From assembly GCA_964548275.1 (NCBI GenBank), contig CAZJQI010000032.1, positions 1 to 47,478 on the forward strand: a stretch of DNA of 47,478 nucleotides, written 5' to 3'. This stretch comes from JAUVUV01 sp964548275 (lineage in GTDB: Bacteria; Gemmatimonadota; Glassbacteria; GWA2-58-10). Both the position numbers and the translations under genes were made by a program. How positions within the stretch are numbered: the first letter of the stretch is position 1; each line of letters opens with the position of its first letter. Below the pieces are notes generated by a model. The model searched no databases and had not been told where the DNA came from. It saw nothing but the letters and a program-made list of their open reading frames with translations. Shown one piece after another: positions 8,215-16,052 of the stretch.

Positions 8215-9561
8215 TTACTCGTTTATCTCGTACGCTCCTGCATCCGGAGTTGCACCCTCAGGCCTTTTGCTGTTGCGTATGTCCACATCCGGCAAAGAGT
8301 CGAGCCTGGCAAGCAGCCACTGGAAGCCCTCCAGACGCTCGAGGATCGTTTTCACTGAATCAAGCCTCATACCGGCATCGAGAACCGGAGAGCCGGGAAG
8401 AGGCTCGAAATTGCCGGAGGCGATATCAGTAAACAGTGGGTCCGCATATATTGAGTGGTCATCGTTATCAGAAAGCTTGCGCCAGGCCTTAAAGCTCAGC
8501 AATTTATCCTTTCGCTCAATCAGGCTGTCGATGCCTACCCCCCAGAGAATATTATTATCGCTAATTACTGTGCTCAGGTGGTCGGAGTTCACCTCGATCG
8601 TTCCCCGTCTGCCGCCCGAGACAAAAATATTGCCGGAGATAACCACTTTTTCACTCGTGGTCTGCACGTTGACTCCACTGCGGCCTTTTCCAGGTTCGTA
8701 GTACACCGTGTTTCCCATGATCAACACTCTTTTCGATCCCTGCTCGAACGTGCCGGTATCCTGGTAAACCGTGATCCCTCCCGCGTAGTTCTTGTAAATC
8801 AGATTGTTGCGCACCAGAATGTCATGCACATGGGTCATGTTGATCGCACCGCCGCCCCCGGTGCCGTTACCGTAAATTATATTACCCTCGACAACTCCCT
8901 GGTTGAGCACCCCGTCGCCGCCGGGTATCTCCGGGTCGCCGTTGAGGTGGATCCCGTTGCCGTGGTTGTGGTGAACAAGGTTGCCGCGGATCACGAACCT
9001 GTCGCCGCTGTTGCTGTGGTAGATTCCGTGCTCGCGCCTGGAGCCGTAGCACTCGTTGTGTTCGAAATGAATGCCATCGGCAAAACTGGTGAAAATACCC
9101 CACTTGCCGTTATCAGCGAACCTGCTGTTGGTTATCCGCACGTGATTAGAGTGGCGCACTCCAGCGCCGGCGCGTTCGGCCTCACGCACTGTGAGCCTGT
9201 CCAGAGTCACATAGGATGAGTTCTGGATGCGGATTGCATCGACCCTGTCTCCGCTTCCCGATACCACTGCCTTGAGGCTTTCTCCCTGAATCAGTACAGG
9301 GGCCTGCTCAGAAGCTAAGACCGTGATCTCCACCCCTCCCTCGAATACACCCTCTCTGATAATCAGTGTGTCAGCGGGGGCGAGGCAGGCTACAGCTCGC
9401 TTGAGGGTGCGGAACTCGGCTTCGGCTTTGCAAGTGGCGCTGTCATCTCCATCTGTGGCGAGAAAAAATGTGCGGGCATAGAGAGAACCCGAACACCCAA
9501 GCCAGAGGCCGAGGATGAGTAAAATCGTTTTACCGGTAACTTTGGCAATATTGTGTTTCAT
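8215..9561 (-). CDS. Secreted right-handed parallel beta-helix protein
   Basis: The 448-residue protein starts with a signal peptide (hydrophobic stretch ~12-29, cleavage near YARTFF). The body is a parallel beta-helix: repeated 'N..I.GN.IY.N' rungs (FVIRGNLVHHN, VVEGNIIYGN, ILVRNNLIYKN, VLIMGNTVYYE, VVISGNIFVSGG). This fold is used by pectate lyases, rhamnogalacturonan lyases and alginate epimerases, but no catalytic set can be assigned by eye. ATG follows a ggag site by seven bases. It is a close paralogue of the next gene upstream (9622-11145) and lacks that protein's dockerin-like tail. It probably acts on extracellular glycan. Confidence 0.85.
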   Translation of the reverse strand: MKHNIAKVTGKTILLILGLWLGCSGSLYARTFFLATDGDDSATCKAEAEFRTLKRAVACLAPADTLIIREGVFEGGVEITVLASEQAPVLIQGESLKAVVSGSGDRVDAIRIQNSSYVTLDRLTVREAERAGAGVRHSNHVRITNSRFADNGKWGIFTSFADGIHFEHNECYGSRREHGIYHSNSGDRFVIRGNLVHHNHGNGIHLNGDPEIPGGDGVLNQGVVEGNIIYGNGTGGGGAINMTHVHDILVRNNLIYKNYAGGITVYQDTGTFEQGSKRVLIMGNTVYYEPGKGRSGVNVQTTSEKVVISGNIFVSGGRRGTIEVNSDHLSTVISDNNILWGVGIDSLIERKDKLLSFKAWRKLSDNDDHSIYADPLFTDIASGNFEPLPGSPVLDAGMRLDSVKTILERLEGFQWLLARLDSLPDVDIRNSKRPEGATPDAGAYEINE

Positions 9562-9621
9562 GGTTTTACTCCGGCCTCATTGAGTATAAGTTGCATAGAA
9601 CAGGCAAAGAGCCAGCACGGT

Positions 9622-11145
9622 TCAGGTTGATTTTGCCAGGAACAGCAGGAGCTCGATTACATCAACAATTGAATAGACGCCGTCGGCATTGATATCGAAC
9701 CGCGGGTTTTCCGGGTCTTTGCCTGCAAGCAGGATCAGCGAAACAGCATCGACAATGTTGAACCTGGCATCCTGGTTGAAATCGTAGAGTTCAGCCGGGT
9801 CGGCCCCGCTCTCGTATGCACCGGCATCAGGCCCTGCGCCGGCGGGCCTTTTGTTGGTTAATATATCATCGTTCGGCAATGAATCAAGCAGGGACAGAAT
9901 CCATTCGAATTCACCCAGGCGCTCCAGGTGAGCCTTGAGCGTGTCCAGGGGTATGCCCGTGTCAATGGCGGGGGAGTTGTCTGCCAGCTTGAAATCCGCA
10001 GAATCGATACTGCCAAACTGCGGGTCCGCGGCAACAGAGTGTAAGTCGTTACCATAGCTGTTACGCCAGTTGGTGAGACTCAACGGCTTGTCTTGGCGCT
10101 CGATCAAGCTTTCGACACCTACTCCCCAGTGGATATTGTAGTCGCTTACTATAGTGCTTGTGTGATCGGAGTTGATCTCCAGAGTGCCGCGTCTGCCGCC
10201 CGAGACAAAGATATTTCCCGCGATAACGACCTTCTCGCTGGTTGTAGCAACGTTCACGCAGCTCCTGCCGTAATTGTTGTTAAAGTAGACAGTGTTGCCC
10301 CAGATAACCACCCTTTTCGAGCCCTGCTCGAAAGTGCCGGTGTCCTGGTAGACCGTAAATCCTCCGGCATAATTCTTATATATCAGGTTATTGCGCACCA
10401 GAACGTCGTGGACATGGGTCATGTTGATCCCTGCGCCTCCAGAATCCTGGCCATTTTCGTAAATAATATTTCTCTCGACAAGGCCGAAATCCAGCACGCC
10501 GTCGCCGCCCATTTCCGGGTCGCCGTTGAGATGGATGCCGCAGCCTGCGTTATGGTGGATGATGTTGCCGCGGATCACGAACCTGTCGCCGCTGTTGCTG
10601 TGATAGATGCCATGTTCGTCCAGGGAGCCGTAGCACTCGTTTCCCTCGAAATGAACATCATCTGCAAAACCTGTAAAGATTCCCCATTTGCCGTTATCCG
10701 CGCAGCAGGAGTTGGTCACTGTGATATGGTTGCAGTTGATGATTCCGATCCCCGCGCGGGTCGCCTCACGGGCGGTAATCCGGTCTATAGCGACATACGA
10801 GGAATGATCCAGGCGCAGAGCGTCCCGGTTGGCCTCGGTTCCCTTGATAGCCGCTCCCAGGCTTTCTCCCTGGATCAGGATCGGGGCTTCGGCGGTGCCT
10901 TCCAACTGCACGATCAGCCCTCCCACGTAGGTGCCGTTGCGGATAATCAGCGTGTCTCCCGCAGCCAGGCAGCCCAGCGCCCGCGATAATGTGCGGAACT
11001 CGGAGCCATGCGCGCAGGGGGCGCTGTCATCACCCGTGGTGGAAAGATACATCGTACGCCCGGCAAGCGGGGCAGTGCCTGCAAGCCAGAGGGTAAGTAT
11101 TAGCGATGCTGTTTTGGATGTGATTCGAAATAGCTTTTTACTCAT
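9622..11145 (-). CDS. Secreted parallel beta-helix protein with C-terminal dockerin-like domain
   Basis: This is a tandem paralogue of the 8215-9561 product with the same rungs (FVIRGNIIHHN, LVERNIIYEN, VLVRNNLIYKN, VVIAGNIFVSGG). I place the start at the ATG 11145, five bases after an aaggtgg site; a longer frame to 11172 would lack a site and add a non-signal leader. From there residues 1-~29 are a signal peptide. The last ~55 residues are a dockerin-like pair (DFNQDARFNIVD and DINADGVYSIVD). The start region lies just before the stop of the upstream lipoprotein gene, so the two are probably one transcript. A polysaccharide lyase or isomerase role is likely; substrate unknown. Confidence 0.85.
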   Translation of the reverse strand: MSKKLFRITSKTASLILTLWLAGTAPLAGRTMYLSTTGDDSAPCAHGSEFRTLSRALGCLAAGDTLIIRNGTYVGGLIVQLEGTAEAPILIQGESLGAAIKGTEANRDALRLDHSSYVAIDRITAREATRAGIGIINCNHITVTNSCCADNGKWGIFTGFADDVHFEGNECYGSLDEHGIYHSNSGDRFVIRGNIIHHNAGCGIHLNGDPEMGGDGVLDFGLVERNIIYENGQDSGGAGINMTHVHDVLVRNNLIYKNYAGGFTVYQDTGTFEQGSKRVVIWGNTVYFNNNYGRSCVNVATTSEKVVIAGNIFVSGGRRGTLEINSDHTSTIVSDYNIHWGVGVESLIERQDKPLSLTNWRNSYGNDLHSVAADPQFGSIDSADFKLADNSPAIDTGIPLDTLKAHLERLGEFEWILSLLDSLPNDDILTNKRPAGAGPDAGAYESGADPAELYDFNQDARFNIVDAVSLILLAGKDPENPRFDINADGVYSIVDVIELLLFLAKST

Positions 11146-11155
11146 AAATTCCACC

Positions 11156-13771
11156 TTATTTGAATGCTCCAAGCATGGCCTCGGTCAGATTGCTGTAGCA
11201 GAAAAGCACGTTTCCAAGCCCGTGTTTTTTTCTCAGGAAATGAAGGTCCGAGTTCGGGCCTGGTGGCACAATCTCCCATGTGCTGTCATGCTGGGCAACA
11301 GGCTTTCCATCAGCTTTCTTTTTGAAAGCGATCCCGGGCGGCAGGGCTTGGAGCAGCGCCTCAGTGTCCTCCTGGGAGAGATAAATAACTGAGCCGCCCT
11401 GCGCGGCAAAGTCCAACAGGACCCGGGCGTAGGCTCTTACATCCGCGTCATTGCGGTCGAATGCACCTTTATCAACAAATATCCTGCTGAACGAGCCGAG
11501 GTCAACAGCCGTATAAAGGTTGGGAATCTGGTGAAAGAAAAATCCGGAACGGTTGAGAGTCATGCCGAGAGTGCTTTCTCCGGGTCGAAGGGTTCCGATA
11601 ACCGCCACATCCGGTGGGGCGAGTCTCCAGAGCGCCTCCTCAGCCATGAGGAACGGGCCGAGCCCGTGGTAGTCGTTGTCGCGGCGATGGGCCTGGAGCC
11701 AGCGGGCCAGATTAATTCTCACCATTGTTCCCTGACAGCAGTCGGAGAGGTAAGGATAGTTGAATGCGCCGAGCTTTATCCGCTGCTGAAGGCCGTTATA
11801 GCCTCTGCGCGCAGCGCTGGTGAACGGTTCTGCAGGCAGCACACCCAGCTCCACCAGCCTGCACAGCGAATAGACAAACATGCTGGTGGAGGTTGTCTCA
11901 AGCCACATCCCGGGATAATCGAGCTTGTCTGTAATCAGGGCCCAGAGACCGGTATCAGGGTCCTGGGCGTGCACCAGACCGGTGAAAAAGGTGCGGATTA
12001 TTTCAACGAGTTTTTTCCTTTTGGGGTGATCTTCCGGCAGCCTTGCTATCAACTCGGTAAAAGCAAGCGACATCCAGCCGTTGGCTCGTCCCCATTTGCT
12101 GTCGTTAAGCCCGCTGGGCCGCTCAGGCGAAGTGAAAAATTCCTTGCGGTCAAGGTCGATCGCCATGAAAAACAGGCTGTCTGCCGGGTCCATGAAAGTC
12201 TCGGCAAAAAGGATCATTTGCCCGGCGGCCTCATCAAGAAGAGCCGTGTTGCCTGTTTCCTCCCAGATCAGGGCGCGCATGTGCGCCTTGAAATAAGTAA
12301 AATCCACGATCGCTTTTCTCCCCTGCCAGGGCCAGGGGCTCCAGAGCGAGCCGGGGGGATGGGAGTTGTCCACTTTCAGGCTCTGGTCCCAGACCTCCCG
12401 GCACATATCCAGGAACGCTTTCTCGCCTGTGATTTTGTAGAGCCTGTAAGCCGCGGCCATCAGCGAATAGATGTCCACGAAATTGCTGCCTGGCTGCAAG
12501 TCACCTTTGAAAGGCCGGGAATCCCATTTGCTGATCAGGCGTTTGTCGAAAAATGAAATGATATAGTTCAGAATCTCAGGGTTTTTGGTTCGTTCGTATA
12601 CATCGAGCATGCCGCTCAACAGCAGTGCGGTGCGGTAGTTCATCCCCACGTTGCCCGGGTCAGGGTAGTAGCGGTGTATCTGCATCTCGACCAGGTAATC
12701 AGCCCAGCGCATGGGCTTTGCCGGGCCGATCTGGACCCTGCAGGCTGCCCGGTCTACTGCACCATCGGCGTCGGTCACAGTGACAACGGCCCGGTAGATA
12801 CCGTCACGCTCGTATTTATGCTCTGGAGCAGGCTCGCTGCTCTGCGCTCCGTCCCCGAAATCCCAGCTATAGGAAAAAGGGCCTTTACTGCCGCCGACCC
12901 GGCTCCTGAACCGAACCGGCTGGCCCGGAGGCCCTCTTTTTGGCGAGGCCTGGGCAATGACAAGCGGCAGACTTTTCCCAATAGCCTTGCTTTTCATATA
13001 CTCGACCACGTTTTCGAAAAGCAGCACTCCCTGTTCCAGGGGATGGGGCGCGATAGAGGCTTTCCCGGCGTGGTAGAGTTCGATCAGCGGCTGGCAGACC
13101 AGGATATGCCCCCTGCCGTAATCTGCCTCGAAAATACTGCCCACGCTGTTGTCCGGTTTATCCAGTTTAGAGTCGAATACAGGGTGCCTGGGGTCCTTGG
13201 CAAGAAGGATTTGCCATTCAGGGGCGGTATAGACAATTCTGGAACTCTCCTCCAGGCCGGCGAGATAGGTGAGGCGGTGGGGGAAATTGAAAATCGGGTG
13301 ATCCGGCGCGGCTATTTCCTCGGAAAAGTCCACGTTGCCCCAGCCCGAGGGGTCCTCTGTGGCAAACCGGATCTCGAAGGGAAGGAATTCCTTGCGAAAG
13401 GATTTCTCCTCCAGGCCGAAAGCCAGCAGGCTCCCACCGTTGAGGACATAGTCGAGAAACATCGAATAATTATCCGCTAATCCGGTTTCCTTATCAGCGT
13501 AAGCTCCCCGGCTCAGGATAACCAGGTTGTATTTCCCGAGAACAGCCGGATCAACAGTTTTGATCACTTCGAACGGTTGGCCCGTGCGGGACAGGGCCTC
13601 ATCCAGGCGCTGCAGCCGGCTCTTTTCCCCGATTATCCCGATCTGAGGATCGATAGTTTCTTTTTTCCCGCACCCTGCCATAAGAAGATTCACCAGGGCG
13701 AGTAACAGAATCAGACCGGTGAAACTTAATTCACACCTGGCCGGTGTCCTTTTCCAATAAAAGATTCCCAT
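11156..13771 (-). CDS. Lipoprotein with PKD and GH88/GH105-like unsaturated-uronyl hydrolase domains
   Basis: The 871-residue protein has a lipobox (LLMAGC, Cys34). Residues ~42-265 look like a glutamine-amidotransferase-like Rossmann domain (IGIIGEK, LVILSRGAY, VLNGGSLLAFG). Residues ~270-348 are a PKD domain (SYSWDFGDG, RAVVTVTDADG). Residues ~355-715 are an alpha/alpha barrel with the GH88/GH105 signature KWGRANGWMSLAFTEL and MWLETTSTSMFVYSL. GH105 enzymes remove unsaturated galacturonyl or glucuronyl ends left by polysaccharide lyases. The usual double-Asp site around IVDFTYF appears as a single Asp, so catalysis is not assured. Residues ~720-871 are a second amidotransferase-like segment. 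The gene heads the beta-helix genes, which fits lyase-product processing at the membrane. Confidence 0.75.
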   Translation of the reverse strand: MGIFYWKRTPARCELSFTGLILLLALVNLLMAGCGKKETIDPQIGIIGEKSRLQRLDEALSRTGQPFEVIKTVDPAVLGKYNLVILSRGAYADKETGLADNYSMFLDYVLNGGSLLAFGLEEKSFRKEFLPFEIRFATEDPSGWGNVDFSEEIAAPDHPIFNFPHRLTYLAGLEESSRIVYTAPEWQILLAKDPRHPVFDSKLDKPDNSVGSIFEADYGRGHILVCQPLIELYHAGKASIAPHPLEQGVLLFENVVEYMKSKAIGKSLPLVIAQASPKRGPPGQPVRFRSRVGGSKGPFSYSWDFGDGAQSSEPAPEHKYERDGIYRAVVTVTDADGAVDRAACRVQIGPAKPMRWADYLVEMQIHRYYPDPGNVGMNYRTALLLSGMLDVYERTKNPEILNYIISFFDKRLISKWDSRPFKGDLQPGSNFVDIYSLMAAAYRLYKITGEKAFLDMCREVWDQSLKVDNSHPPGSLWSPWPWQGRKAIVDFTYFKAHMRALIWEETGNTALLDEAAGQMILFAETFMDPADSLFFMAIDLDRKEFFTSPERPSGLNDSKWGRANGWMSLAFTELIARLPEDHPKRKKLVEIIRTFFTGLVHAQDPDTGLWALITDKLDYPGMWLETTSTSMFVYSLCRLVELGVLPAEPFTSAARRGYNGLQQRIKLGAFNYPYLSDCCQGTMVRINLARWLQAHRRDNDYHGLGPFLMAEEALWRLAPPDVAVIGTLRPGESTLGMTLNRSGFFFHQIPNLYTAVDLGSFSRIFVDKGAFDRNDADVRAYARVLLDFAAQGGSVIYLSQEDTEALLQALPPGIAFKKKADGKPVAQHDSTWEIVPPGPNSDLHFLRKKHGLGNVLFCYSNLTEAMLGAFK

Positions 13772-13827
13772 TTACAAAGCCTCCGAATTCAGGACAGGAA
13801 TGAAAGCCGCGTTTAAGCTTTTTTATT

Positions 13828-14034
13828 CCCGGATTATTCATGAAACCCATATCTTGACAGGTCTAATCACTTATTTTCACATTTTTATCAGTCACCGAGG
13901 GAGGGGGGCGGCGGCTGTGCGACTTGGAGTCGCACAGACCGTTGCGCTTTTGCACAACGGAGCGCATTTCATGCGCCCGCCGCCCCCCAGGCCCCGGGGA
14001 TACACAACATCTTACTAATTTATGAATAATCCGG
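13828..14034 (+). mobile_element. Cloverleaf-forming miniature element, copy 1
   Basis: This ~207-bp non-coding unit begins CCCGGATTATTCATGAAA and ends TTTATGAATAATCCGG, so its ends are inverted repeats. Its core folds into a four-way junction. The closing stem is 12 bp (13903-13914 with 13977-13988). Arms are 10 bp with loop tgg (13915-13937), about 9 bp with loop tttt and one mismatch (13939-13960), and 6 bp with loop ttc (13962-13976). A second copy lies inverted at 21548-21756. No ORF is plausible inside. It resembles a MITE or a structured extragenic repeat. It fills most of the gap 13772-14073; nothing else is seen there. Confidence 0.7.
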
Positions 14035-14073
14035 ATTATTAAAGTATTAATCGACATTAAGTTAATAGAGCCT

Positions 14074-14895
14074 TTAAGAACGAAGCCCGAACTCGTCCAT
14101 CAGTTCTGCAGTGGCCCGGTATGCGTCGCGCACCCATTCGACTATTTTGTCCGGTTCAGGACAGTACTCGAGCTCGATACTCAAGGTGCCGTCGATTTCG
14201 AGCTCCTTTATCTCTTTCAGGTAGGGCTTGAAATCGATCACCCCTTTGCCGGGGGGAAGGTCGCCGTGCACTTTGCCGTCACAGTCGGAGAAATGAAGGT
14301 GGCGGGCCAGGCCTTTCAGCTGGCGAAGTTTTTCGGGCTTATCTCCGGCAAGAACAACATGGCTCACATCGATATTTGCAAACACTGCCGGCGAGTCCAC
14401 TTCCTTGATAAACCTGGTCATCAAATCGACATTGTTGACAATCGACATATCGAAAGGTTCCAGTTCGATACAAATCTCGACCCCGTTCTCAAGGGCGTAA
14501 CTGCCGATCTCACGCACACCCTCCACTGCCCAGGTCCACTGCTGCCGGGGCGGGATAACCTCCTGCTGCCAGATATATTCCCCGAGAACCAGGAGCACGT
14601 TCCTGGCCCCGATATCACGCACCAGATCGACAAAGGTTTTTGCCCGCCTGACATGGAACTCGCGCACAGGATCGTTGAAATCCGCGATCCCAAGAGCACA
14701 GCATGGCGCAGAGACAATCGGCAGGCTGTTGGCCTTGCATTCTGAGACAATCAGTTTCTTTTCCTCATCGCTGATATTCCAGGCCTCTGTGAAAATGTCC
14801 ACTGAGTCGAAACCGATCTCACGGATGAGCCGGATACCTTCGGCAAAGCCCACTCCGACCTGGGAGAATGCGCTGTTAATCAGTCCGAGTTTCAT
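14074..14895 (-). CDS. Sugar phosphate isomerase/epimerase (xylose isomerase-like TIM barrel)
   Basis: The 273-residue protein is full length for the AP-endonuclease-2/xylose-isomerase-like family. It starts MKLGLINSAFS (first strand) and shows the metal-site acidic and histidine residues in order: CIELEPFD (~140), ANIDVSHV (~173), LHFSDCDG (~198) and SIELEYC (~243). Relatives interconvert keto and aldo sugars or act as epimerases on sugar acids and inositols. It is cytoplasmic, with no signal. Its ribosome site (aaggagaag) lies in the end of the upstream Gfo/Idh/MocA gene, three bases away, so the two are translationally linked. This pairing is very common and points to catabolism of an oxidised or cyclic sugar. 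Confidence 0.85.
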   Translation of the reverse strand: MKLGLINSAFSQVGVGFAEGIRLIREIGFDSVDIFTEAWNISDEEKKLIVSECKANSLPIVSAPCCALGIADFNDPVREFHVRRAKTFVDLVRDIGARNVLLVLGEYIWQQEVIPPRQQWTWAVEGVREIGSYALENGVEICIELEPFDMSIVNNVDLMTRFIKEVDSPAVFANIDVSHVVLAGDKPEKLRQLKGLARHLHFSDCDGKVHGDLPPGKGVIDFKPYLKEIKELEIDGTLSIELEYCPEPDKIVEWVRDAYRATAELMDEFGLRS

Positions 14896-14898
14896 TTT

Positions 14899-16002
14899 TC
14901 ACTTCTCCTTGAGCCATTTATTGGGTGAGACCGCGCTGTGAGTTTCGGCTGACTCGTAGGCCGCATCGACCAGCGCCATGGTACCGAGATTGTCCTCTCC
15001 AGCCAGAGAAGGGTGTTCTCCTGTTTCGAGGGCTACCAGAAGTTCGGCCATCGGGCCGGCGAAAGCGTCCGGGAACCAGACAGCATCCCAGCGGGGCTGG
15101 TGCCACTTTCCGTTGTCCTCCACGGTAGTGTAGTCCAGCGTGCTGGGCGTTCGGGCCGGGTATTTCGGCCAGCCGATAGTGCCCCGCGCCAGGCCTTTGG
15201 TGCCCTCCACGCGCCAGCGGATATAGATATCCTCGCCTGCGCCCTCCCTGGCCGGCCCGCTCCAGACATCATCCCAGGAGGCGGCCCGCAGGCCGCTTGA
15301 ATCGTATTCGAGAATATACAGGCTGATTCCGTCCGTATGCTCGAACCTGGTACGCGGGTCAGGGCGCACGCTGGCAAATATCCGGTCGGGATTGCCGAAC
15401 CAGAAACGGAAAGTGTCCAGGTGGTGTATCGACATGATCCGCAAGGTACACCAGCCCAGGCGCTCCTGCCAGGGCATCCAGTGCGGGATGGCGCGCATCT
15501 CGATCGTGGCGAGCACCGGTTCGCCGAACACTCCCCGGGACAGAAGATCCTTGCAGGCCCTGATCGACTGGTCATAGCGCATGTTCTGGTTCACCGCGAG
15601 AGTAATCCCGGCCTCGCGGCAGAGATGCACGATTTCGGCTGACTGGGCGAAATTTGATGCCAGAGGTTTATGTGCCAGGATGCCGCGGATATGGTCTGCG
15701 TGTGTTACTGCCTGTCGAATTATTGACAGTTGAATGTCAGGAGGGACGGCGATATCCAGAACCCGGATTTCGGGGTTTGCTAGAAGAGCTTCTACAGAGT
15801 CGTAGACTTTGGGAATTTCGTGGCGCTTTGCGGCCTCACTGCTCCGCTCAGTAATTCGGTCGGTGATTGCAACCGGGTTGAAACCGGCCTGCCGGTAGGC
15901 TGCCAGATGACAGTCAGCCATGATAAAGCCTGCGCCGATACAGCCGATAGGCACGCTTTTGTCTTTCGGCATTACCGGAGAGTAGTTGAGTTGGATATCC
16001 AC
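14899..16002 (-). CDS. Gfo/Idh/MocA family NAD(P)-dependent oxidoreductase
   Basis: The protein is about 368 residues. The N-terminal Rossmann fold is marked by IGCIGAGFIMADCH, then AITDRITER. The usual EKP motif appears as AHKPLASN, keeping the catalytic lysine but with His for Glu. The C-terminal domain (GEPVLATIEMRAI onward) gives the sheet that binds substrate. I choose GTG at 16002, five bases after a ggag site, rather than the TTG at 16017, which lacks one. Relatives oxidise inositols, glucose-fructose or 1,5-anhydrosugars. It is coupled to the isomerase gene downstream and probably handles sugars released by the exported DUF4091-type proteins upstream. Confidence 0.85.
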   Translation of the reverse strand: MDIQLNYSPVMPKDKSVPIGCIGAGFIMADCHLAAYRQAGFNPVAITDRITERSSEAAKRHEIPKVYDSVEALLANPEIRVLDIAVPPDIQLSIIRQAVTHADHIRGILAHKPLASNFAQSAEIVHLCREAGITLAVNQNMRYDQSIRACKDLLSRGVFGEPVLATIEMRAIPHWMPWQERLGWCTLRIMSIHHLDTFRFWFGNPDRIFASVRPDPRTRFEHTDGISLYILEYDSSGLRAASWDDVWSGPAREGAGEDIYIRWRVEGTKGLARGTIGWPKYPARTPSTLDYTTVEDNGKWHQPRWDAVWFPDAFAGPMAELLVALETGEHPSLAGEDNLGTMALVDAAYESAETHSAVSPNKWLKEK

Positions 16003-16052
16003 TTTTACTCCCTGCAAAAATATAGGGACGAGGCATTTTTCACATGAGTATA

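Noticed and set aside
13903..13988. tRNA gene suggested by the cloverleaf shape
   Set aside because: There is no CCA-adjacent acceptor pattern, no TTCRA arm sequence, no anticodon loop of seven bases, and the closing stem is 12 bp.
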